From positions 1 through 41,755 of the IMG/VR virus record IMGVR_UViG_3300027844_000463: a stretch of DNA of 41,755 bases. One strand, 5' to 3'. Positions within the stretch are counted from its first letter, which is position 1; the number at the start of each line of letters is the position of its first letter. The translations under genes were made by a program, and so were the position numbers. The notes beneath the pieces were generated by a model. It saw nothing but the letters and a program-made list of their open reading frames with translations. It was not told the origin of the DNA and did not search any database. This DNA comes from a virus. This document shows, in pieces, positions 23,801-31,473 of this stretch.

Positions 23801-24950
23801 TCCGCTTGTGGGCAAGGTTGGTAGTTTCTTCTCTGGCATGTTCGGGAAGTCGCAGGGCCGGAAGGATCTCGAAGCGGCGAACGAGGTCATCTACAAATAT
23901 CAGCGTGAGCTTCTCGCTACTCACGGATCACTGGAGGGCATTCGCGAGGCAGGCGGAGCAGCCGGGGTTGAGTTAGCGAATGCGTGGGGCTCGCAGAACG
24001 TCAAAGGGTTAGAACACTTCAAGAACCTGATGGACGAGTTCGGCAAGTCTATCGAGACGGCGGCGAAGGAGACGGAGCGGCTGGCCGAAGAAACGAAGCG
24101 GTTGGCTGAGGAGCAGGAGGAGTTAGAGCGGATCGCTCGCGGCACGATGGATGCCATGACGACAGACCTTGAACGGCTTCAGGCTCGTTACGACAACGTC
24201 GCATCGGTTGAGAAGATGGAAAAGGCGCTGGCTGACATGGCAGCCGGTGGGGGGCTCGACCTTCGCACCTTGACCCGCAGTATCGAAGACATGAAGAAGT
24301 CGCTTGGGGCTTCGAACCCTGTCGTGCAGCGGCTTGAGCAGATCATGGCGCACTTCGCGGCCACAGGGATCTTGGATGTGGACGCATTGGCGTTGGCGTT
24401 CGCCGACCTCAGGGGTGAGATGGAGCTACCGATCGTTCCGAAGATTGTCGTTCCTGACGTTCCGCCGATAGATATTCCGATAAACGTCATCATGCCGACC
24501 GCTGCTTTTTTGCGTGACTTCCTGAATGCGAGCCTGTTCGAGCAGAACGAGGCTTCAGATTGGAGTGACGAGCAGGTTCGGAACGCTGTTGAGGACTTCC
24601 TGAACAATAACCCGGGAGATGAAGGACGGATACCGTCTGCGCTCGGCATTCCGGCGTCTCGTTTGAATGATCTCGGTCTGGCAGGATACAAGCAAGGCAC
24701 TCCGAATCTTGGATTCATGGACTTCGGCGCCGGAACGCCGACTGTGCTTCACGGGCGCGAAGCCGTCGTGCCGGTAGACAAGGCGCAAGAGTTCGCGGCG
24801 AAGGTCGCAGGCGGGATCGGCCACGGCGAACACGGTGAGGAAGGGAACCATACCCTCGCGACACTGACGCGCATTGAGGCGAGCTTACGGCGGCAGCCTC
24901 GTGCGCTGGCGCTCGCGATGAAGGAGGCGAAAGCCTTAGGTGGCCGGTGA
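20802..24950 (+). CDS. Tape measure protein
   Basis: A 1382-residue protein that sets tail length. Residues about 155-400 are the TP901-type minor tail core (KAFADFDQAMTNSTAIMGNV, TTTFSATEAAEAYFFLASAG). Residues about 485-600 hold several hydrophobic segments (IGVLGLMAAIGPLLVAVGML, GMLAGLVAVMTGPVGLTVAA) of the kind that reach the host membrane. Around residues 1080-1105 is a heptad coiled coil (ETERLAEETKRLAEEQEELE). Near the end is LHGREAVVPVDK, a common tape measure motif. Starts in a TAATG overlap with the gp10-like gene. Confidence 0.93.
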   Translation: MAGNSMVVRIAGDLSELRRTLAEGTSAITTTTAAMSKLAGSLNSGPLIQRAHNVVAAINKVGVSTLTASQSATQLKVLDAAMAKLALTGKPIPADMQRMAAALRSMAPPVKTLEARMAALANKVNTFGQAARTIGVGFTAAFTAPIVGFGVASVKAFADFDQAMTNSTAIMGNVSDQMKGEMSDAAREVGRTTTFSATEAAEAYFFLASAGLDAASSIAAMPKVASFAQAGNFSLALATDLLTDAQSALGLTIRDDVVENMANMVHVSDVLVKANTLANASVQQFSVALTTKAGNAMKQLNIDIESGVAVLAAWADQGIKGTLAGERFNMVTRDLQKAVMKNGEEFKRLNIAVFDSQGNFRNMSDITEDLEKNLLGMSAEQQNATLASLGFTSKTISATRSLVGLSGSIRDYESSLRDAAGITDEVAAKQLESFSAALSLAWGKVVDLGIEIGGTLAPMILKLVDAMDPAIDRLQSLARSFTESSRTTKIVIIGVLGLMAAIGPLLVAVGMLGMALGPIITAYGLWAGASATAVAAAGPATAGLAATGTAAAASTGMLAGLVAVMTGPVGLTVAAVALAAGVLYATDGLGDIKEAAEDAGGILSSLATIVATEATIQFNQFAESAGYIMEQLDKLKLSTDDYGGATSAAVAEANPFLGVLNLFGGVLPVVDKFLSDVAASSMRAKDDMQGFISGTSNAANGVSAALALVGPAFIRSSTETARLAAEALALKNEMEETAAAAENMSKAVQSLADSMGKDGLEAAQVFEKAVEAVGGVSTLTQGNIDKYAKTLDEVIEQYRLFGPAGAAIVAHFEEVRDTLPQTTEEMKQAAEQLKFMNKEWSAMQVLLSSTQKTMANFADATSPRLRGLLDQAIQVPPVMAMGSAGLVKFVESLNLSDHDKMMNFFGPLAPDKIPSTLGAIKGALSDMPNVIMSAITGGGDVAGAIGGSIFGKIFDPAGGLVTKATSKLTGALGSTIGGALGSVLPGIGTLLGSQAGKLLTPLVGKVGSFFSGMFGKSQGRKDLEAANEVIYKYQRELLATHGSLEGIREAGGAAGVELANAWGSQNVKGLEHFKNLMDEFGKSIETAAKETERLAEETKRLAEEQEELERIARGTMDAMTTDLERLQARYDNVASVEKMEKALADMAAGGGLDLRTLTRSIEDMKKSLGASNPVVQRLEQIMAHFAATGILDVDALALAFADLRGEMELPIVPKIVVPDVPPIDIPINVIMPTAAFLRDFLNASLFEQNEASDWSDEQVRNAVEDFLNNNPGDEGRIPSALGIPASRLNDLGLAGYKQGTPNLGFMDFGAGTPTVLHGREAVVPVDKAQEFAAKVAGGIGHGEHGEEGNHTLATLTRIEASLRRQPRALALAMKEAKALGGR

Positions 24951-26689
24951 TGGGCGCTACGGGAAGCCTAAAGTTCGAGGTCGAGCTCACGACCGGCGTG
25001 TGGACGGACATCACCGCTGACACTGACGCTGCTTCAGGGCTCTCGTTTGGCTACGGCATCAACGGGAACAAGCCGCTGGACTCTATCGCAGGAGTCGGCA
25101 CCTTAGAATTCGCGCTCAATAACTGGCAGACGGCTGCCGGTCGCCCTGAAGGCTACTACTCGCCGAATCACGCCTCCGTCCGTTCCGGATGGACATTCGG
25201 TAAAGTCTTCCGCTTGGTGGCCGCCACGGGCAGCACAGCGGCCGTGACGAGCATTACAGAGTCGGCAGGGACGGCGACTGTGACAACGGCGGCTCCTCAT
25301 GGTCGCTCGACTGGCGACTACGTGACGATCGCGGACGCGGTGGAGACGGATTACAACGGGACGTTCCAGATCACCGTCACGGGCGCATCGACCTTCACGT
25401 ATGTCGTGGCGAATTCTCCCTCATCTCCGGCGACCGGAACGATCACCGTCATTCGGTCGGCGCTGAAGTTCTACGGGAAAATTGACACTATTTTGCCGAT
25501 AGCCGGGCAGTCCAAAGAAAAGCGTGTGTTGGTTACGGTGAATGACACGATCGCGGATGTCCTCGAAGCAGACGTTCGCGAGCTTGACTTGCAGATTAAC
25601 AAAACAGAGGCGGAGTGCCTCACCGCTATATTGGATTCGCTGCCGTCATCGGCGCAGCCACCGGCGCGTGATTTCGATACTGGCGTTGATACTTTCCCGT
25701 GGGCGTTTGATGATTTGGGCTCCGGGGTGAAAGGGCTGGCTCTAGTCAAGGATGCCGTGCAGAGTGCGCTGGGGATGTATTTCGCGAAGGGCGACGGGAC
25801 GCATGCGTATCGTAGTCGGACGTCACGGGCGACCGGTTCTAGCGTCTTCACCTTCGCCGATTCTATGCACGGGTTGAACGTCCCTTCAGGGCTCGACGGA
25901 GTATTTAATCGTGTCGGTGTGACCGTCAACAAGAAAGTGGTGTCGGCGAATCCAGACGAAGAACTATACACCCTCCCGACGGGAGCGTTCATTGAGGTTA
26001 CGGACGGCGGGACCGTGAAGCTTTTCACAGACTATACGGACCCGAATGATAGGCAGACCTCCATCGGCGGCAGCGAGGTTGTCACGACGCTGGTCGCGGG
26101 GACTCACTTTCAGGCGTTCGCGAATTCTGATGGAACAGGCTCGGACTTGTCGGCGTCGATGACTCCAACGCTTGCGGACTTTGGCTCGTCTGCTAAGTGG
26201 ACGTTCGTCAATGCAGCCGGGCAGACGGCTTATGTCACCTTGCAGAAGGTGATCGGGAAGGCCGTTCGGAACCCCGGTCCTCAGCGAGCGGAGTCTTATG
26301 TGGCAAAGGGTTACGGTGACCGCCCGTTGGAAATCAACCTCCGGTATCAAGACGATCTGGAGATCGGGCAGAGCGCCGCAACTTACACCCGGTCGCAGAA
26401 TGACTCACTGAGTCACCAAATGGAATCGCTGATGTTCATCGCGAACGACTCACAGGCATTCATGGGCGAAGCGGTGTATCGGGAGATCGGCGACCGTATC
26501 ACAGTCACAGAGCAGGTCACAGGGCTGGCGCTGGTAGATGCCATCATTCAGCGTGTAGAATGGAAGGTGAGCGCAGGCCCGTGGATTGAGTGCACCTTCG
26601 GGCTCGCACCGGCTTCGACGCTGGCGTTCTGGCTGTGGGGGGTTGTCGGTCAGTCGGAGTGGGGCGAAACGACGTATTACGGATTCTAA
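24950..26689 (+). CDS. Distal tail/minor tail protein with inserted beta domain
   Basis: A 579-residue protein directly after the tape measure, the usual place for a distal tail or hub protein. The N-terminus (VWTDITADTDAASGLSFGYG, GVGTLEFALNNW, GYYSPNHASVRSGW) matches a minor-tail family. Residues about 97-168 are the inserted domain with APHGRSTGDYVTIADAV and NGTFQITVTGASTFTY. The rest is beta-rich. ATG in a TGATG overlap; a GTG three bases earlier is possible. Confidence 0.75.
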   Translation: MGATGSLKFEVELTTGVWTDITADTDAASGLSFGYGINGNKPLDSIAGVGTLEFALNNWQTAAGRPEGYYSPNHASVRSGWTFGKVFRLVAATGSTAAVTSITESAGTATVTTAAPHGRSTGDYVTIADAVETDYNGTFQITVTGASTFTYVVANSPSSPATGTITVIRSALKFYGKIDTILPIAGQSKEKRVLVTVNDTIADVLEADVRELDLQINKTEAECLTAILDSLPSSAQPPARDFDTGVDTFPWAFDDLGSGVKGLALVKDAVQSALGMYFAKGDGTHAYRSRTSRATGSSVFTFADSMHGLNVPSGLDGVFNRVGVTVNKKVVSANPDEELYTLPTGAFIEVTDGGTVKLFTDYTDPNDRQTSIGGSEVVTTLVAGTHFQAFANSDGTGSDLSASMTPTLADFGSSAKWTFVNAAGQTAYVTLQKVIGKAVRNPGPQRAESYVAKGYGDRPLEINLRYQDDLEIGQSAATYTRSQNDSLSHQMESLMFIANDSQAFMGEAVYREIGDRITVTEQVTGLALVDAIIQRVEWKVSAGPWIECTFGLAPASTLAFWLWGVVGQSEWGETTYYGF

Positions 26690-26690
26690 T

Positions 26691-27155
26691 ATGGCTGAGT
26701 TCACGCATATCATCGGGCCGCGACAGGTGCACAACGTCACGACGGCGCAGGTCTACCTCCTCGCGCAACTGCGGCAGATCCGTGCGACGGTGCAGCGCGG
26801 TTTGCAGCCGGAGGGAACCGTTCCTCACGTAGTCACACCGGCGCCGAAACCTTACATCGGGCATCGAGGATGGATGCTGATCTGTTCGTGCAATGGCGGT
26901 GTCTCTGTCAGCGTTGAGTGGGATCTGGCGTGTTGCTTCGAGTGCGGGGCGTTGTATGCCGGGCTTGAGTTCCCTGCGAATCGGGAGGAGATTGAAGCGC
27001 TTCTCTTGCAGAGGCCGGAAAGGTTCCGTTTGTGGAATCCGCCTGCCGCTGTTAAGAACAGCCCGGAGCCTGAAACTGTCTCGTCTCTGGTGGTCGAAAA
27101 CCTGAAATATGGGTGGCCTGTCCCTGCCGCGATCGTTGAAGAGGTTGCTTCGTAA
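26691..27155 (+). CDS. Cys-containing tail-region protein
   Basis: A 154-residue protein. After an N-terminal helix, residues about 60-90 carry CSCNGG and CCFECGALYAGLEFP, likely a zinc site, followed by a helical acidic segment. It lies between minor tail and fibre genes. There is no clear Shine-Dalgarno, so translation may depend on the upstream gene. Virion location is inferred from position. Confidence 0.62.
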   Translation: MAEFTHIIGPRQVHNVTTAQVYLLAQLRQIRATVQRGLQPEGTVPHVVTPAPKPYIGHRGWMLICSCNGGVSVSVEWDLACCFECGALYAGLEFPANREEIEALLLQRPERFRLWNPPAAVKNSPEPETVSSLVVENLKYGWPVPAAIVEEVAS

Positions 27156-27910
27156 TGGCTTATTCTGCGCCTCTCGCTGTCATCACTGGTGACCTCGCGA
27201 CGGCGGCGCAATACAACACCTACACGAAGGACAGTATTATCGCGATGTACGCAGGGGCGATCTCCGTGACCTCGCAGGCGACGAACGATGTGATCGTGGC
27301 TACTAGTTCCACGCAGCTTGGTCGAACGCCGAACATCAGCGTGGCGCAAGGCGGCACGGGTGTCGCAGCACTCACCGCAAATTCACTCCTGCTAGGCGCG
27401 GGGACATCGGATGTCACGTTTGCGGCTCCGGGCAGTAATGGCAATGTCCTCACATCGAATGGCACGGTATGGGCGAGTGCGGCGGCGGCAGTAGGTGGCA
27501 AGGTGCTGCAGGTTGTGTCGGCGGTGTACGGAACTGCGGCAAGCTCGTCGTCGGCTACGGCTGTGGATACGGGATTAACCGCGACGATTACGCCCGCGTC
27601 TACGTCCAATAAAGTACTGGTGATCATCTGCCAAGCAGGTGTCGGGAAGGACACAGGCAACGCGTATCTTGATCTGCGCGCCTATCGCGGTGCGACCGAG
27701 ATCAATAAGATGGGCGTCACCGTGGGATACACCGGCTCTTCAATCGCGCTTCGGATGGCGAGCGTATCCTGCGTCGTGTTGGATTCGCCGTCTAGTACGA
27801 GTGCCGTCACATACAAAACGAAGTTCGCCTCGGCTCCAGGGGTCGCACAGGTGTTCATTCAGAAGTCAGGCGAGGAAAGCACGATCGCGCTGATAGAGAT
27901 CGCGGGGTAA
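27155..27910 (+). CDS. Tail fibre or receptor-binding protein
   Basis: A 251-residue protein. The N-terminal half has a fibre-like repeat style (SVAQGGTGVAALTANSLLLG, GSNGNVLTSNGTVW) common in phage fibres. The C-terminal half looks like a compact beta sandwich (TSNKVLVIICQAGVG, VFIQKSGEESTIALIEIAG), a probable trimeric tip. TAATG overlap with the previous gene. Host recognition is inferred from family style and position. Confidence 0.72.
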   Translation: MAYSAPLAVITGDLATAAQYNTYTKDSIIAMYAGAISVTSQATNDVIVATSSTQLGRTPNISVAQGGTGVAALTANSLLLGAGTSDVTFAAPGSNGNVLTSNGTVWASAAAAVGGKVLQVVSAVYGTAASSSSATAVDTGLTATITPASTSNKVLVIICQAGVGKDTGNAYLDLRAYRGATEINKMGVTVGYTGSSIALRMASVSCVVLDSPSSTSAVTYKTKFASAPGVAQVFIQKSGEESTIALIEIAG

Positions 27911-27917
27911 TTGAGTC

Positions 27918-28265
27918 ATGAGTCTGATACACGCTATATGCGAACAGTGGCCGGGTGCTCAATGCGTCACACGAGGTGATGGTAGCTTCGAAGTGCTCGA
28001 ACGGTGGGATGGGCCGATGCCGCAGCCGACAGACACCGAGATCACCCAAGCGGTTTCTGATTATGTATTGATCGAACAGCTTGCGAAGCTACGAGTCGAG
28101 CGCAATGGACTACTCGCAGCATCCGATTGGACAGACCTGCCGAATGCCCAGTTGTCCGCAGAGCAGAAAAACGCATGGCAAACGTATCGACAAGAACTAC
28201 GTGATCTCCCGGAGAACACTGTTGATCCAGAAAATCCCGTCTGGCCCATCGCCCCGGCAGACTGA
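27918..28265 (+). CDS. Tail fibre assembly chaperone-like protein
   Basis: A 115-residue protein. The C-terminal half (KLRVERNGLLAASDWTDLPN, WQTYRQELRDLPENT, ending VWPIAP) matches the Phage_tail_APC pattern: RN.LLAASDWT, AW..YR..LRDLP, then WP. Such proteins help fibre folding or attach to fibres. It follows the fibre gene directly, as expected. Confidence 0.75.
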   Translation: MSLIHAICEQWPGAQCVTRGDGSFEVLERWDGPMPQPTDTEITQAVSDYVLIEQLAKLRVERNGLLAASDWTDLPNAQLSAEQKNAWQTYRQELRDLPENTVDPENPVWPIAPAD

Positions 28266-28651
28266 TGGCTGTGGCCGTAACGAAGGAAGACCTCACAGCC
28301 TTCGGGGTTCAGCTTACGGCGCTGAATGCCTCGCAGCACGAGCAACTCTCGGCGTCAGTCGCGGAGATCAAGACATCGGTGCTCGCCATCGCGACCGCTG
28401 CGGAGGTTCGGACGGTCAGGACGCACGATCGCATCGATGCGCTTGACCTCAGGATCAACGGGCGTCTGGTGAAGGCGGTAGACGGCGTGAACGACCATGA
28501 GGTTCGCGTCACGGTCTTGGAGAAGCGCCCAAAAGCACTCTCGCGCCGGGAGTTCTGGTCTGGTGTGTCGGTCCTTGGAACAGCAGGAGGAGTCATCCTA
28601 TGGGTGGTGCTAGTAGCGCAGGCTGCGAAAGAGGCAGGGCTGTCACCGTGA
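28265..28651 (+). CDS. Coiled-coil membrane protein, probable lysis accessory
   Basis: A 128-residue protein: a helical N-terminal region with heptad character (residues about 30-85) and one hydrophobic segment near the C-terminus (VLGTAGGVILWVVLVAQAA). The layout is like hemolysin XhlA-type holin partners. It lies directly upstream of the endolysin, sharing bases with its start. Confidence 0.55.
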   Translation: MAVAVTKEDLTAFGVQLTALNASQHEQLSASVAEIKTSVLAIATAAEVRTVRTHDRIDALDLRINGRLVKAVDGVNDHEVRVTVLEKRPKALSRREFWSGVSVLGTAGGVILWVVLVAQAAKEAGLSP

Positions 28652-29106
28652 CGATGTTCACGGATGCCCTGCGCTTCGTCGGGCAGGTCATGGAGATCAA
28701 GGGGTCTGAACATCAGCCGTTCATCCAATGGTGCTTCTCGCTCTGTGGCTACGGCCCTGAGACGCCGGACGAGACGCCATGGTGTTCTGCCTTTGTCAAC
28801 GAGCTTGCGTGGCGCCTACGGCTTCCTCGCTCGAAATCAGCAGCGGCGCGGTCGTGGCTCAACGTCGGGCGCCCGATTTCGTTGAGCGAGGCGAGGGCGG
28901 AGAACGATGTGGTGGTCTTCAAGCGCGGCGGCGCCGGGCAGCCCGGGCCGGAAGTCACGAAAGGTGCGCCGGGGCATGTCGCGGTCTTCGCTGGCTTTGA
29001 GGCGCCGTGGGAGAACGTGCAGGTCATCGGCGGCAATCAGGCGGATGGTGTCACGGTCGCATCCTTCCCGGTCGATCGGGTGCTTGGCGTTCGGAGGCTG
29101 GACTGA
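28648..29106 (+). CDS. Endolysin, NlpC/P60-CHAP-like (TIGR02594 type)
   Basis: A 152-residue peptidoglycan hydrolase. The probable nucleophile is Cys46 in TPWCSAFVNELAW; SAAARSWLNVG, NDVVVFKRG and PGHVAVFAGF (His110) follow, then VIGGNQADGV, the characteristic order of this group. No cell-wall binding domain or signal peptide is seen, so export needs the holin. GTG start in a GTGA overlap; ATG at 28654 is possible. Confidence 0.82.
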   Translation: MTMFTDALRFVGQVMEIKGSEHQPFIQWCFSLCGYGPETPDETPWCSAFVNELAWRLRLPRSKSAAARSWLNVGRPISLSEARAENDVVVFKRGGAGQPGPEVTKGAPGHVAVFAGFEAPWENVQVIGGNQADGVTVASFPVDRVLGVRRLD

Positions 29107-29411
29107 TGGGCCTACGAGACGCGGTAAACAAGTTCAAGGCGTGGCGGGAATACGGGCGCCTGAAAAAGCTGTGGGAGGGCTACAGGATGAACAAGGGACA
29201 CGAGCCGGTTATGCTCGCATCGGTCGTTCGGTCGGCTGCGGTGATCGCGGCGCTCTTGGGCTACGCTGAAATCAGCGAGGAGCAGGTGGAGTCAATCGTT
29301 GTCGTGGGCGGCGCGGCGATCGTTGGCTTCGACATACTCAGTTCATGGCTCACCCGGCGGAAGACTGTCTCGGTGAAGAAACTTGAAGAGGAAGGCAAGG
29401 TGGTATCGTGA
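29106..29411 (+). CDS. Probable holin
   Basis: A 101-residue protein with a basic amphipathic N-terminus and two hydrophobic stretches (VMLASVVRSAAVIAALLGYA and SIVVVGGAAIVGFDILSSWL), followed by a charged tail. Size, two membrane segments and position after the endolysin fit a class II-like holin. Starts in a TGATG overlap. Confidence 0.65.
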   Translation: MGLRDAVNKFKAWREYGRLKKLWEGYRMNKGHEPVMLASVVRSAAVIAALLGYAEISEEQVESIVVVGGAAIVGFDILSSWLTRRKTVSVKKLEEEGKVVS

Positions 29412-29668
29412 ATCGCCTCCGGTCGTTCTTCGGGTTCCTCGGTCGTCTGATGATGCGCGGGTTCAAGCTCGCGCAGAAGCGCGGCCTGTCTGACTTCGCG
29501 TTGGAAACGGCGCTCCAGCTTGCCCGTGCCGCGCAGTCCACATCGCAGGATGGCCGAACAAAGCATGATTGGGTGCTGGGTCAGCTTACGCAGCGTGGCC
29601 TGTCGGAGAATATCGCCCGGGGCGCGATTTTCCTCGCCGTTGAGATAATCAAGGGCGACCGAAAATAG
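29408..29668 (+). CDS. LLH-like lysis-region protein
   Basis: An 86-residue basic, helical protein. The C-terminal part (KHDWVLGQLTQRGLSENIAR, then AIFLAVEIIKG) resembles the end of LLH-family holin-like proteins. The N-terminus (RLRSFFGFLGRLMMRGFKLA) is amphipathic rather than a clear membrane segment. Last gene of the late operon; its TAG stop lies in the AT-rich block before the first early promoter. Confidence 0.5.
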   Translation: MNRLRSFFGFLGRLMMRGFKLAQKRGLSDFALETALQLARAAQSTSQDGRTKHDWVLGQLTQRGLSENIARGAIFLAVEIIKGDRK

Positions 29669-29671
29669 TTC

Positions 29672-29710
29672 TTGACATGTCTGTTAATTGATATTATCAT
29701 TCAGGGCATG
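29672..29710 (+). promoter_or_regulatory. Early promoter P1 with operator palindrome, leaderless
   Basis: TTGACA, 17-base spacer, TATCAT (29695-29700). The palindrome TTGATATTATCAT (29688-29700) covers the -10. The ATG of the next gene starts seven bases after the -10, at the expected transcription start. GAAAATAG lies upstream of the -35. Confidence 0.85.
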
Positions 29711-29983
29711 GACAAGATAAAGACGACGTGCGGTAAAGGCGGCTGCTACCTCAAGCCTGAGATTTGGTCATGCTCCGGCTGTAACACACTGATTTTGCGC
29801 GAGGAGGCAAGGCACACGGTTCCGGATGGTAGCTATAGTCGGAGCTATCATTGCCGCTGTTTCGATGTCGCTGATGCTGATGCAGGATTGAGCATTGACG
29901 AACCGGAAGTCTGCGACGTTTGCGATCGGGCTATCACAGAGCATTCAAACGATTGCCCTGAGAGCGACGAAAACCGAAAATAG
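29708..29983 (+). CDS. Cys-rich early protein, leaderless start
   Basis: A 91-residue protein with several Cys pairs (CGKGGC, CSGC, CRC, CDVC), probably a two-zinc fold. It begins exactly where P1 should start transcription, so the mRNA is predicted leaderless. The frame also reads upstream through the promoter from a TTG in the -35 box, which should not be taken as the start. Its TAG stop lies just before promoter P2. Function unknown. Confidence 0.68.
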   Translation: MDKIKTTCGKGGCYLKPEIWSCSGCNTLILREEARHTVPDGSYSRSYHCRCFDVADADAGLSIDEPEVCDVCDRAITEHSNDCPESDENRK

Positions 29984-29986
29984 CCC

Positions 29987-30017
29987 TTGACATCGGCGCA
30001 AGATTTGGTAATATCAA
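29987..30017 (+). promoter_or_regulatory. Early promoter P2 with operator palindrome, leadered
   Basis: TTGACA, 16-base spacer, TAATAT (30009-30014). The palindrome TTGGTAATATCAA (30005-30017) is a variant of the P1 type. The start codon is about 70 bases downstream, unlike most copies in this family. Confidence 0.8.
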
Positions 30018-30025
30018 TCTTGCAA

Positions 30026-30069
30026 GCGCGGCTCCGGCTGTCAGATACGGGCTCTGGCCGGAGTCGCGC
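30026..30069 (+). promoter_or_regulatory. Strong 5' leader hairpin upstream of winged-helix gene
   Basis: A 13-pair stem (30026-30038 with 30057-30069, one G-U pair) with an 18-base loop lies in the leader from P2, ending five bases before AGGAGA, the Shine-Dalgarno of the regulator gene. It may control message stability, attenuation or translation of the regulator. Confidence 0.65.
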
Positions 30070-30088
30070 AAACTAGGAGATTGAGACG

Positions 30089-30319
30089 ATGACGACACTA
30101 AACAAAGTGGCCGAAGCGCTCAAATCGCTGTCTGACGCCACGGACCCTGCCGAGATTTTCTTCTGTATTCACTACACCACAAAGCGAGTGGCGAAGGAAG
30201 CCGGGGTGAGCGAGGCTTCGGCCCGATACCATCTGAGCAAATTGGTTCGCTGCCGGGGCTTTTACCGGAAGCGCTTTTCTGGCGGTGCCTTCGGCTATCG
30301 CTGCGAGGTGGAGCGATGA
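30089..30319 (+). CDS. Winged-helix DNA-binding regulator
   Basis: A 76-residue protein with a helix-turn-helix and wing pattern: TTKRVAKEAGVSEASARYHL, then LVRCRGFYRKRFSGGAFGY as the likely wing. Its own promoter carries the family palindrome, so autoregulation and control of the other copies is a reasonable hypothesis. AGGAGA lies eight bases before the ATG. No paired regulator gene is seen nearby. Confidence 0.68.
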   Translation: MTTLNKVAEALKSLSDATDPAEIFFCIHYTTKRVAKEAGVSEASARYHLSKLVRCRGFYRKRFSGGAFGYRCEVER

Positions 30320-30489
30320 GTAACGCAGAGTGCGCTGGCATGGTCATCGAGTATGTGCACGAAGGTCGGACACCGGCGAATCAGCGTGTCTTAGCGAGGC
30401 TGGCGCAGGCATCGCGGCAACTGCGGGACGCTGGCGTGGATGTCCTTGATCCGGTGGCGCTGTCACTGATCGCGATGGCCGGGGAATGA
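30316..30489 (+). CDS. Small hypothetical protein
   Basis: 57 residues, helical (NQRVLARLAQASRQLRDAGV). Starts in ATGA overlap with the regulator gene and ends in ATGA overlap with the next. Such coupling on both sides supports it as a real gene. Function unknown. Confidence 0.55.
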   Translation: MSNAECAGMVIEYVHEGRTPANQRVLARLAQASRQLRDAGVDVLDPVALSLIAMAGE

Positions 30490-30584
30490 CGCTGCTGGAT
30501 GTAGAGGCGGTGCTAGCTCGGCTCCGGCGCGGAGAAGTCTCGGTGGCCGACGCTCGGCGAGCGGTCGCGGGGTGGCTCCGATGA
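30486..30584 (+). CDS. Very small hypothetical protein
   Basis: 32 residues (MTLLDVEAVLARLRRGEVSV and a helical end). ATGA overlaps on both sides. Possibly a small helical protein or a coupling ORF for the next gene. Confidence 0.42.
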   Translation: MTLLDVEAVLARLRRGEVSVADARRAVAGWLR

Positions 30585-30817
30585 GGAGTAAACCGCAGAG
30601 AAGACATCATTCGATGAAGATCGGTGGTCAGCGCAAGTCGAAATACGCTGACGACACAACGATCAGGATGGACTGCTTCGGCGGCTACGATGAGCACTCT
30701 GTCACCGAAGCGCTGCCTCGATTCGTTCCCTTCTCCGGAATGGACTCCCTTAACGGTCAGACCGGCCCTCACCTCTCACGATTCCTGCTGTTGCAAATAG
30801 TCGAAAATAACTCTTGA
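30581..30817 (+). CDS. Small basic hypothetical protein ending in promoter P3
   Basis: 78 residues: a basic N-terminus (RSKPQRRHHSMKIGGQRKSK) and a less charged end. Its last codons (LLQIVENNS) are read from the AT-rich block of P3 and the TGA stop lies inside the -35 box, so the C-terminus was probably set by the promoter cassette. Function unknown. Confidence 0.52.
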   Translation: MRSKPQRRHHSMKIGGQRKSKYADDTTIRMDCFGGYDEHSVTEALPRFVPFSGMDSLNGQTGPHLSRFLLLQIVENNS

Positions 30818-30851
30818 CATCCCACCAGATTGATATTATCATTCGGACATG
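30814..30851 (+). promoter_or_regulatory. Early promoter P3, leaderless
   Basis: TTGACA, 17-base spacer, TATCAT (30837-30842), palindrome TTGATATTATCAT (30830-30842). The ATG lies six bases after the -10. Confidence 0.85.
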
Positions 30852-31145
30852 GCAAAGACACAGACGATGACGGCGGCGAGGATGGGCAAGCTGATCGCGG
30901 CGACTTCTGACCGGCTGCCGACAATTTCCGAGTGGCTGCGGCGGATGGAAGCGATCGGCAACGAGTATCTGAACGAAGCTATCGAGGGGATCTGGTGCGG
31001 ACGATCGGGCGAGGTCCGGCTGAGTCTTCCGGACCCGCTGAAGCCTGCCACGATGTCGGCTTTTCTCTGCATGGGTTGGCACGAAGGCAAGGTCGAATTC
31101 TGCTACCTCACGTCGTATCGCGTCACCGGGGGTGGAATCCGATGA
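30849..31145 (+). CDS. Hypothetical early protein, leaderless start
   Basis: 98 residues. Begins MAKTQTMTAARMG, Thr/Met-rich like the starts of other genes behind this promoter family. The middle (ISEWLRRMEAIGNEYLNEAI) is helical. The predicted transcription start coincides with the ATG. Function unknown. Confidence 0.65.
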   Translation: MAKTQTMTAARMGKLIAATSDRLPTISEWLRRMEAIGNEYLNEAIEGIWCGRSGEVRLSLPDPLKPATMSAFLCMGWHEGKVEFCYLTSYRVTGGGIR

Positions 31146-31462
31146 CACTCGATGAAGCGTGCAAGATCGTCCTGCCGGAGCTTCGGGCGGTCACGATCGA
31201 CGCTTGGGGGCCGGATGACTTCGAGGACGATCCGGAACTGAAAACGATAGTTGACGACGTTGGAGCAGGCGTGTTTTCTCCGCCGGTCGTCGCAGAGTTG
31301 CTTGACAGGTCAAACGCAGATTGGGTGCGCGGCAGGATGAAGACAGCGGTATTCACTGTCCTTGCCGGGCATGGCGCGTTGGAGGAATTTGACGACGAGG
31401 CGGTTTGGTCGCGTCGGCCTATCACACGGATGATCAACGGCACACGCTACATCATAGGTTAG
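31142..31462 (+). CDS. Hypothetical early protein
   Basis: 106 residues, acidic (WGPDDFEDDPELKTIVDDVG), ATGA overlap with the previous gene. Ends RMINGTRYIIG. Second gene of the P3 operon. Function unknown. Confidence 0.62.
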   Translation: MTLDEACKIVLPELRAVTIDAWGPDDFEDDPELKTIVDDVGAGVFSPPVVAELLDRSNADWVRGRMKTAVFTVLAGHGALEEFDDEAVWSRRPITRMINGTRYIIG

Positions 31463-31473
31463 GAGATTCAACG

